A stretch of DNA of 12,287 nt from Bacteroidota bacterium (GTDB lineage: Bacteria; Bacteroidota; Bacteroidia; Bacteroidales; VadinHA17), in assembly GCA_022711195.1 (NCBI GenBank), contig JAKLFN010000041.1, positions 1 through 12,287 of the forward strand, in the 5' to 3' direction. Shown here one piece after another: positions 6,970-12,287 of the stretch. The notes under the pieces were generated by a model. The model was not told the origin of the DNA. It made no database searches and was given only the letters and a program-made list of their open reading frames with translations. Both the position numbers and the translations under genes were made by a program. Every line of letters begins with the position of its first letter. The stretch's first letter is position 1.

Positions 6970-7761
6970 CTACAATTTCCTGTAGTTCTTGTTTTCCTGA
7001 ATTTTTCTGGCCGATTTAACAACAGTATCCCTGGGGATAAACCTGGTTAGAGTAGCAAGTAGTGCATTTTTGAATCCGGGAAGAACAACAGTTTTTCCTT
7101 TCATCATGGCATTATAACCAATTTCTGCCACTTCCTCAGCCGACATCATTTTCCTTTCTTTCAGCATTTTCGGATCGCCAATGGCCACCTCATGGAATTT
7201 GCTTTCCGTGGAGCCGGGGCAAAGAGCGGTGACTGTTATTCCTTTTCCTTTCACTTCATTGTTCAGCGCTTCAGAGAAGCTCAATACAAAAGCCTTTGAA
7301 GCAAAATATACCGCCATCGTTGGTCCGGGTGTAAATGCAGCCAGGGAGGCAACGTTTAAAATTCTCCCTTCTCCCCTTTTTATCATTCCCGGGAGGAAGA
7401 GCCTTGTCAGATGCGCCAGTGCGGTGATATTAATATTTATCATTCTCTCCTGCTTGTCCCAGTCGCTCTCTGCAAAAAGCCCGAAATCGCCGAAACCGGC
7501 ATTGTTTACCAGGTAATCGATTTCAATGCCATGGTTTGTCACCTCATCATAAACCTTTATTGCCGCATGGGGAACAGAGAGGTCCCTTACCAGGAAGCGG
7601 ACGCTGACATTGTATTTTGCTTCGAACTCAGATTTTATTTCCGACAGCTTATCACCGCTGCGTGCAACAAGCACCAGGTTATCGCCTTTTGAGGCATGTA
7701 TCCTTGCCAGCTCGAGGCCTATGCCTCCCGAGGCTCCTGTTATTAATGCTGTTTTACTCAT
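6970..7761 (-). CDS. Short-chain dehydrogenase/reductase (SDR), classical type
   Basis: A 263-residue classical SDR. It has the nucleotide-binding TGASGGIG (8-15), NNAG (86-89), the catalytic tetrad Asn111 (in ININI), Ser139, Tyr152 and Lys156 (YFASK), and CPGST after strand 6. Arg34 at the end of strand 2 (VLVARS) favours NADP(H). The C-terminal extension to 263 residues with GFKNALLATLTRFIPR resembles the DltE/YqjQ-like group of uncharacterised SDRs. Substrate is unknown; these enzymes reduce carbonyls or oxidise alcohols in the cytoplasm. The start ATG at 7759-7761 is supported by the Rossmann motif beginning a few residues later. The gene is upstream of the helicase on the same strand, but a separate promoter between them argues against a strict operon. 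No exact -7 element was found ahead of it. Confidence 0.93.
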   Translation of the reverse strand: MSKTALITGASGGIGLELARIHASKGDNLVLVARSGDKLSEIKSEFEAKYNVSVRFLVRDLSVPHAAIKVYDEVTNHGIEIDYLVNNAGFGDFGLFAESDWDKQERMININITALAHLTRLFLPGMIKRGEGRILNVASLAAFTPGPTMAVYFASKAFVLSFSEALNNEVKGKGITVTALCPGSTESKFHEVAIGDPKMLKERKMMSAEEVAEIGYNAMMKGKTVVLPGFKNALLATLTRFIPRDTVVKSARKIQENKNYRKL

Positions 7762-7968
7762 ATCTCAATTTTTTCTTTCTGGAAAGCTCTTCGCTTCGGA
7801 AATTCATTTAGTAAAACTAAAGAAGTTATACCACAAAACGAAAATCTGCACGGTTAAATGAATGCTGCAATTTCCTTCATCCAAAGAATAAAAATCCCCC
7901 CTGAGCCCTGTCTGCCTGAGAATTCTTACAAAATTTCATTCATGACCTATAAATTTGTTAATATTTTA

Positions 7969-7976
7969 TACCTTTG
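7969..7976 (+). promoter_or_regulatory. -7 promoter element of the AAA ATPase gene
   Basis: TACCTTTG is an exact TAnnTTTG match, 36 bases before the ATG at 8013. The only TTTG upstream (7954-7957) is 11 bases away, shorter than usual for a -33 box, so a regulator may assist. The element overlaps an ATACCTT box (7968-7974) that recurs in the palindrome just downstream. Confidence 0.55.
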
Positions 7977-7982
7977 TGTATA

Positions 7983-7996
7983 ATACCTTAAGGTAT
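7983..7996. promoter_or_regulatory. Perfect 14-bp palindrome at the predicted transcript start, probable operator
   Basis: ATACCTTAAGGTAT is a perfect inverted repeat centred between 7989 and 7990. Its half-site ATACCTT also occurs at 7968-7974, overlapping the -7 element and 15 bases upstream, giving three half-sites. The position over the predicted start point suits repression by a dimeric regulator. The identity of that regulator is unknown. Confidence 0.5.
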
Positions 7997-8012
7997 AATA
8001 TAGATCAAAATT

Positions 8013-9167
8013 ATGAGAAACTCACCATTCATTTATGGCAGTACGGTTAGTGAACGATCGTTTACTAACCGTGAGAAAGAGGTAAATAAACTCACCAACA
8101 ACCTGTTAGGAGGTATAAATACAATGATAATATCACCGCGACGGTGGGGCAAATCATCTTTGGTTGAGAGGGTAACAAATTCTATCAGGACAAAACATTC
8201 GGATGTCAGAATAGTCATAATCGATCTTTTCTCTGTTAACAGTGAAGAGGAGTTTATGGAAAAATTTGCAGGCGACGTATTAAAAGCTTCTTCTTCAAAA
8301 TGGCAGGATTGGATTAAAAGTTCAAAAAAACTATTTAAAAACTTAATTCCGAAAATTCAGGTAAGTGTTGATCCTCTGAATAGTTTCAGCATAAGTTTTG
8401 ACTGGGAGGAGATTAGAAAACATGGTGATGAGATACTGAACCTTCCTGAAATGGTTTCCAGACAAAAAAAGATTAAAATGATAGTTTGTCTCGATGAATT
8501 TCAGGTTATTGCAAATTTCCCGGGGTATGAGGAGTTTGAAAGAAGGCTGAGAGCGGTATGGCAAAGGCATAAAGCTGTAACTTACTGTATATATGGAAGT
8601 CAGCGGCACATGATGTCAGAGATATTCAATAATCCTTCCAAACCTTTTTACAGGTTTGGAGATATTATAATGCTTTCGAAAATTGAACGTGAATCCTGGA
8701 TTAGTTTTATTTGCGGAAGCTTTCGTGAAACAGGGAAAGTTATCAGTAAGGAAGAGGCTGGAATGATTGCAGATATAATGAAGTGCCATCCCTGGTATGT
8801 TCAGCAGCTATCGCATTATACATGGAATATGACATTAAAAAGCGCCACAAAAACAGATATAATACGAAGTTTGAATGAACTTATAAATGCAAATATGCCT
8901 CTTTATCAAAGAGAAACTGAAATACTTAGTTCGACACAGCTGAATCTTTTAAAAGCAGTTGCTCATGGAGAAACTCAACTCACTTCGGCAAGGGTGATGA
9001 ATGATTACCGGTTAGGCACTCCGCGTAATGTGAGTAAAAATAAAACGATCCTGATAAATGATGATATTTTAGGGGCATCCGGCGGAACCTATTTCTTTCT
9101 CGATCCGGCATTTGAGTTATGGTTCCGGAAGTCTTTTCTGAACGAGTTTGCCACTCCGGAAGAATGA
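8013..9167 (+). CDS. AAA-family ATPase (ATPase_2 / archaeal-ATPase-like, DUF234-type C-terminus)
   Basis: A 384-residue P-loop ATPase. The lead FTNREKEVNKL (17-27) precedes an unusual Walker A, SPRRWGKSS (41-49), in which Arg residues replace the usual Gly-rich turn; this form is common in the family. Walker B is MIVCLDEF (156-163), and YGSQRHMM (194-201) holds the sensor position. KPFYRF follows, then a winged-helix-like region with LNLLKAVAHGE, and the C-terminal TYFFLDPAFELWFRK. Such genes occur in many copies in Bacteroidota and some archaea, usually alone; their role is not established, though links to mobile or selfish DNA and stress have been suggested. The gene looks more A+T-rich than its neighbours, which may indicate transfer. 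It has its own palindromic promoter region, an internal 30-bp palindrome, and ends convergently 4 bp from the hydrolase gene. Confidence 0.93.
   Translation: MRNSPFIYGSTVSERSFTNREKEVNKLTNNLLGGINTMIISPRRWGKSSLVERVTNSIRTKHSDVRIVIIDLFSVNSEEEFMEKFAGDVLKASSSKWQDWIKSSKKLFKNLIPKIQVSVDPLNSFSISFDWEEIRKHGDEILNLPEMVSRQKKIKMIVCLDEFQVIANFPGYEEFERRLRAVWQRHKAVTYCIYGSQRHMMSEIFNNPSKPFYRFGDIIMLSKIERESWISFICGSFRETGKVISKEEAGMIADIMKCHPWYVQQLSHYTWNMTLKSATKTDIIRSLNELINANMPLYQRETEILSSTQLNLLKAVAHGETQLTSARVMNDYRLGTPRNVSKNKTILINDDILGASGGTYFFLDPAFELWFRKSFLNEFATPEE
8043..8072. repeat. 30-bp near-perfect palindrome inside the ATPase coding sequence
   Basis: ACGGTTAGT (8043-8051) and ACTAACCGT (8064-8072) are exact reverse complements. 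Between them lies the 10-bp palindrome AACGATCGTT (8053-8062), joined by one G/T pair (8052/8063). As DNA, 28 of 30 positions are symmetric. As RNA it gives a long hairpin with a GAUC loop and one G-U pair. It spans exactly codons 11-20 (T-V-S-E-R-S-F-T-N-R), 30 bases after the ATG. Confidence 0.75.
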
Positions 9168-9179
9168 TTCGTCAATCAT
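9164..9179. terminator. Hairpin spanning both convergent stop codons
   Basis: ATGATT (9164-9169) and AATCAT (9174-9179) are inverted around CGTC. The stem contains the TGA of the ATPase gene and the TGA of the hydrolase gene on the other strand. It is A+T-rich and has no T-run, so it would be a weak bidirectional terminator at best. Confidence 0.25.
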
Positions 9180-10440
9180 CAAGCGCCTGGTAAACCATTG
9201 CCATAAATTTTAGATGGATATCGCTGTGGCTCATCGGGCTCTGCTGTATGAATATCAGTCCGACAATTCTTTCTTTCGGATCAGCCCAGTAGTCGGTGGC
9301 AAAATATCCGCCCCAGAGAAATGAACCTTCAGTTATTCCCAAAACTTTCTGTCCCTCTTCAGTAACTATCTCAAAACCAAGTCCGAATTTATTCTTGTTC
9401 CTGTAGAGTGCACCAATCTGATTTGTAGTTATCAGTTCAACTGTCCTCCGTGCAAGTATTCTCTTCCCGTTATATTCACCGTTGTTCAACAGCATCTGAA
9501 GGAAGATCGCATAATCTTTTGTTGTGGAGCTTAATCCGGCTCCTCCCGAAAAATATGTTCCGTCAGTAAGCAGAGGATAATCGAAATAACTGTTCTCACG
9601 GTAAACTGCATTACCATCGGCATCCTGTCCGCTGACCTTCACCAGCCTGTCATGTTTTTCGGCAGGCAGGTAGAAATAAGTATCATTCATACCGAGTGGT
9701 TCAAAAATACGTTCCCTGAGGAACCGGTCGAGAGGCATGCCCGACCATATTTCAATAAGATATCCCACGACGTCGACGTTCAATCCATAGGTAAATCTTT
9801 CGCCGGGCTGGTGGACAAGAGGAAGACTTCCAAGGTCTCTCATCTCGCTGCTGATGACATCGGTGTTGCTTCCGAACCCTGGTGCTATTCCTGCTTTTGC
9901 ATATATGGCCCTCATAACCTGTGATCCGATTCCGGCATACTCTATCCCTGAGGTGTGTGTAAGCAGGTGCCTGACCGTTACCTGCCTTACGGCCGGCACT
10001 GTTGTATAGGTAGTGTCCTTCTCATTATATGTTGCCAGTATCTGCGGATTGCCGAACTCTGGAATATACTTCGACACGGGGTCGTCGAGAAGGAACTTTC
10101 CCTCCTCAAAGAGTGTCATGGCGGCTATGCTGACAATGGCCTTCGTCTGTGAGGCAATGCGAAAGATATTATCTGTTCTCATAGGTGTTTTTGCCTGCAG
10201 GTCGCTGACACCGAAGGCTTTGTCATAAACAATCTTACCATCGCGGGCAATGAATGCAGTTGCTCCTGCAATACGGTAATTATCGACAGCCTCCTGGATC
10301 ATTTTATCCAGACGCTCCAACCTCTCCGGCGACATGCATACAGATTCCGGAGTGCCGGGTTTCAGGTTTGGCACGCTGTTGCAGGAAGTTAAGCCCACAA
10401 CTGCAAGAATCATCAATGAATAACATTTAAGATTTTTCAT
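9172..10440 (-). CDS. Beta-lactamase-fold serine hydrolase, lipoprotein (class C / esterase VIII-like)
   Basis: A 422-residue member of the beta-lactamase/penicillin-binding-protein-like serine hydrolases (Pfam Beta-lactamase). The N-terminus is a lipoprotein signal with lipobox LTSC (Cys20), so the mature protein is membrane-anchored, facing the periplasm or surface. The catalytic SxxK is S97-Q-T-K100 (FRIASQTKAI). LLTHTSGI (159-166) is a family hallmark. The second motif appears as Y218-G-L-N in FTYGLNVDVVG, where class C lactamases have YSN. FLWGGYFATDYWADP near the C-terminus stands for the third motif, without a clear K-T-G. These differences favour an esterase or D-amino-peptidase-like role over true beta-lactamase activity. 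It follows the PL11 gene on the same strand with a 124-bp gap that contains an inverted repeat; no clear promoter element was seen. Confidence 0.93.
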   Translation of the reverse strand: MKNLKCYSLMILAVVGLTSCNSVPNLKPGTPESVCMSPERLERLDKMIQEAVDNYRIAGATAFIARDGKIVYDKAFGVSDLQAKTPMRTDNIFRIASQTKAIVSIAAMTLFEEGKFLLDDPVSKYIPEFGNPQILATYNEKDTTYTTVPAVRQVTVRHLLTHTSGIEYAGIGSQVMRAIYAKAGIAPGFGSNTDVISSEMRDLGSLPLVHQPGERFTYGLNVDVVGYLIEIWSGMPLDRFLRERIFEPLGMNDTYFYLPAEKHDRLVKVSGQDADGNAVYRENSYFDYPLLTDGTYFSGGAGLSSTTKDYAIFLQMLLNNGEYNGKRILARRTVELITTNQIGALYRNKNKFGLGFEIVTEEGQKVLGITEGSFLWGGYFATDYWADPKERIVGLIFIQQSPMSHSDIHLKFMAMVYQALDD

Positions 10441-10481
10441 ATCTCCTGATTTCTTATGTAAATTGATTTTGTGCCGTTTTT

Positions 10482-10560
10482 GAATTAAGAACTAAGAACA
10501 TTCGAATGAAGAACAGCGAACTTCTTGCTTCTCAGTTCGATTGTTCTGCATTCTTACTTC
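10482..10560. repeat. Imperfect intergenic inverted repeat with internal TAAGAAC tandem
   Basis: The arms 10482-10513 and 10529-10560 are inverted copies matching at about 24 of 32 positions, with a 15-base loop; the best blocks are TAAGAA, AGAACA and TCGAA. The left arm also holds a tandem TAAGAAC (10486-10492, 10493-10499). The repeat begins 4 bases after the PL11 stop. On the minus strand no T-run follows, so it is not a standard intrinsic terminator. It could be a small dispersed intergenic repeat or a structure that stabilises the 3' end of the PL11 mRNA. Confidence 0.5.
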
Positions 10561-10564
10561 TTTC

Positions 10565-12287
10565 CTATTTGATTCCATCTCCGATGTAATACCCGAGATG
10601 CGGAGGTTGGTTATAAACAACATTCTGCCAGGCAACACCCAGCCGGTACACAGGATCGTGCATCAGTGTCTTCATCCTGTACTGTGTCGGGATTGTTGTC
10701 GTGAACAGCAGAAGTGACTGGTTATCAGTCCCTCTGAAAATTACCTCTTCGCGCCAGTCGCCTATGATATCGGCGCTAACGACAGGGGTAGCCTTTGTTC
10801 CGTTGATTGATGTTCCTCCGAATTGTGAAGCATCCAGCAGTCTGACAGGCTTATGGTTGACATAGTCCCAGTCGTCGATAAATGATCTGTCGAGCAGTTC
10901 GTCCTGCAGATCGCCGTCCCAGTATATCCGGAAGTTTACTGACGGGACAGACTCTGTGATCTTGTTTCCTTTGACATCATAAATACCTTTTGAAGAGGAC
11001 GACCACATTTCAAATCCGCGGTGACCGGGGTAAATATCGGCAGCGTTTCCCCTGCCTGTATCTCCCGGACCGGGAACCTGGAAAAGGATTTTTCCTGTTG
11101 CGGCGCTGTGCAGTACTCCTCCCAGTCCACGTGTTTCTTTAACGCCCCACACTTCTAGACCGGGAATATCAGGATCGAGATCAGAAAGATGCATGGCGTC
11201 GCCATGTCCCATTCCCGTTGTATATATAGGAGAACCGTCATCATCATAAGCGCTTGATCCATAGACTATCTCATCTTTACCATCATTATCGATATCGCCG
11301 GCGCTGAGGTTATGGTTACCCTGTCCCATATATTCCGGATGCCCTTTGTTTGTATCAAACAGCCATCTCAGAGTAAGGTCTGTGCCATTCCAGTCCCAGG
11401 CAGCAATAGTGAGCCTGGCATAATAGCCTCTGCAGAAGACGGGGCTCGGATGGACCCCATCGAGATATGCCACACAGGCGAGGAACCTGTCGACGCGGTT
11501 TCCGCTGCACTCATTGGCACCCCATCCGCAATGGTCCTCGCGTCCGGGAACATAATCGACAGTTTTCAGTGCTTCGCCTGTTTTCCCATCGAAGATAGTC
11601 AGGTATTCAGGGCCCGACAAAATCCTTCCTCTTTCATTAACATAGTCTTTCGAAATATCGCCTATCACTTTCCCTTTCCCGTCGATTGTACCATCGGCCG
11701 TTTTACATGCTACTTCGGCTTTTCCGTCGCCGTCGAAATCATATATGAGGAACTGTGTATAATGTGCTCCTGCCCTGATATTATTTCCAAGATTGATCCT
11801 CCATTTTAGTCCGCCGTTGAGCTCGTAGGCATCGATGATCACTTTTCCTGTGTACCCGTCCTGGGCATTGTCTCTTGCATTTGAAGGGTCCCATTTCAGG
11901 ACAATCTCATACTGTCCATCGCCATCGAGGTCGGCTACGCTGGCATCGCCTGGCGAGTATGTATATTGCCGAGGGTTTGCGGGACGTGCTTCCATTTCAA
12001 ATCCCGGAGGAGGTACGGCAGGCCGGTTCGCACGGTTCAGTGTGTCCTGCGGGCGGTTTGTCCGCGGCCTCTGCGGCATCTGTACAACGCCCCTGACAGT
12101 ATCGGGTGACGGTCTGTCGAGGCCAAGCCTTATATAATTAGTGTTCCACACCATACACTTATTATATGCCTCAACTTCCTTTCGTCCGATAACGGCTTTA
12201 ACACTATATGAGGAGTTCATGACTGTCCTGTCGAGGTAGTTTGTTGCACCTTTCAAGGGTTTCTTATTCAGCTTCTTATCGTTCCGG
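10565..12287 (-). CDS. Rhamnogalacturonan lyase, polysaccharide lyase family 11, N-terminus missing
   Basis: The frame is open to the right edge of the window (the TTG at 12254-12256 is internal), so about 573 C-terminal residues are seen and any signal peptide is outside. The protein matches PL11 lyases (YesW/YesX type), which cleave the rhamnogalacturonan I backbone of pectin by beta-elimination. Hallmarks are YTYSPGDASVADLDGDG, ILKWDPSNA-type text (VLKWDPSNARDN), NIRAGAHYTQF, GNRVDRFLACVAYLDGV and CRGYYARLTIAAWDW. Repeated Asp-rich loops (DLDGDGQYE, DFDGDGKAE, DIDNDGKDE) are the calcium-binding blades of the eight-bladed propeller. A Pro/Arg/Asn-rich stretch (about 11975-12095) sits just before the first hallmark and is longer than the short linker remembered for this family. 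The protein ends soon after LGYYIGDGI, as in other PL11 enzymes, with no added carbohydrate-binding module. Confidence 0.93.
   Translation of the reverse strand, partial: RNDKKLNKKPLKGATNYLDRTVMNSSYSVKAVIGRKEVEAYNKCMVWNTNYIRLGLDRPSPDTVRGVVQMPQRPRTNRPQDTLNRANRPAVPPPGFEMEARPANPRQYTYSPGDASVADLDGDGQYEIVLKWDPSNARDNAQDGYTGKVIIDAYELNGGLKWRINLGNNIRAGAHYTQFLIYDFDGDGKAEVACKTADGTIDGKGKVIGDISKDYVNERGRILSGPEYLTIFDGKTGEALKTVDYVPGREDHCGWGANECSGNRVDRFLACVAYLDGVHPSPVFCRGYYARLTIAAWDWNGTDLTLRWLFDTNKGHPEYMGQGNHNLSAGDIDNDGKDEIVYGSSAYDDDGSPIYTTGMGHGDAMHLSDLDPDIPGLEVWGVKETRGLGGVLHSAATGKILFQVPGPGDTGRGNAADIYPGHRGFEMWSSSSKGIYDVKGNKITESVPSVNFRIYWDGDLQDELLDRSFIDDWDYVNHKPVRLLDASQFGGTSINGTKATPVVSADIIGDWREEVIFRGTDNQSLLLFTTTIPTQYRMKTLMHDPVYRLGVAWQNVVYNQPPHLGYYIGDGIK

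Noticed and set aside
7762..7966. Possible small gene or promoter for the dehydrogenase in the divergent gap
   Set aside because: No exact minus-strand -7 element and no open frame with recognisable features; apart from the ATPase promoter at its right end nothing is supported.
7983..8072. Transposon end or attachment site suggested by the palindromes around the ATPase start
   Set aside because: No matching inverted repeat or target duplication is seen at the far end of the gene, and no transposase or integrase is in the window.
11312..11809. 165-residue plus-strand open frame inside the PL11 gene
   Set aside because: The opposite frame carries clear PL11 motifs throughout; this one is a shadow.

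Overview
The window looks like a chromosomal segment of a plant-polysaccharide-degrading member of the Bacteroidota, probably Bacteroidales or Marinilabiliales. This rests on exact TAnnTTTG-type promoter elements, weak or absent Shine-Dalgarno sequences, a GH5 glycosidase and a PL11 rhamnogalacturonan lyase at the two edges, an outer-membrane beta-barrel with a TPR-like N-terminus, and a Bacteroidota-style AAA ATPase. The species cannot be named from the sequence alone. No tRNA, rRNA, CRISPR array, transposase or integrase was seen, and no stretch without a gene exceeds 300 bases.

Layout. 1-366 (+): C-terminal part of a GH5 endoglucanase-like enzyme. 367-488: short intergenic region with a direct repeat, a TATATTTG promoter element and three alternating CACAT/ATGTG boxes spaced by one helical turn. 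489-5549 (+): a tight three-gene operon encoding a helical protein with a possible HEPN motif (RNEIGH), a transmembrane STAND NTPase with a long coiled coil and a WD40 propeller, and an exported TPR-like/outer-membrane beta-barrel protein. 5554-6789 (-): an RhlE-type DEAD-box RNA helicase with a leader and promoter. 6970-7761 (-): a short-chain dehydrogenase. 8013-9167 (+): a solitary AAA ATPase with a palindromic promoter region and a 30-bp near-perfect palindrome inside its first codons. 9172-10440 (-): a beta-lactamase-fold lipoprotein serine hydrolase. 10565-12287 (-): PL11 rhamnogalacturonan lyase, cut by the right edge.

The most interesting part is the three-gene operon. The genes are 12 bp and 0 bp apart. 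The middle protein has one membrane helix between its NTPase and its coiled-coil/WD40 half, so if the NTPase is cytoplasmic the WD40 propeller should be periplasmic. There it could meet the TPR-like domain of the third protein, which is predicted to be anchored in the outer membrane. The first protein has no signal peptide and would stay in the cytoplasm as a possible effector (HEPN nuclease-like) or adaptor. This suggests an envelope-spanning sensing or defence device; the individual folds are supported by the sequence, but the joint function is inference.

The remaining genes look like independent transcription units. Both convergent gene pairs (5549/5554 and 9167/9172) leave only 4 bp between stop codons.
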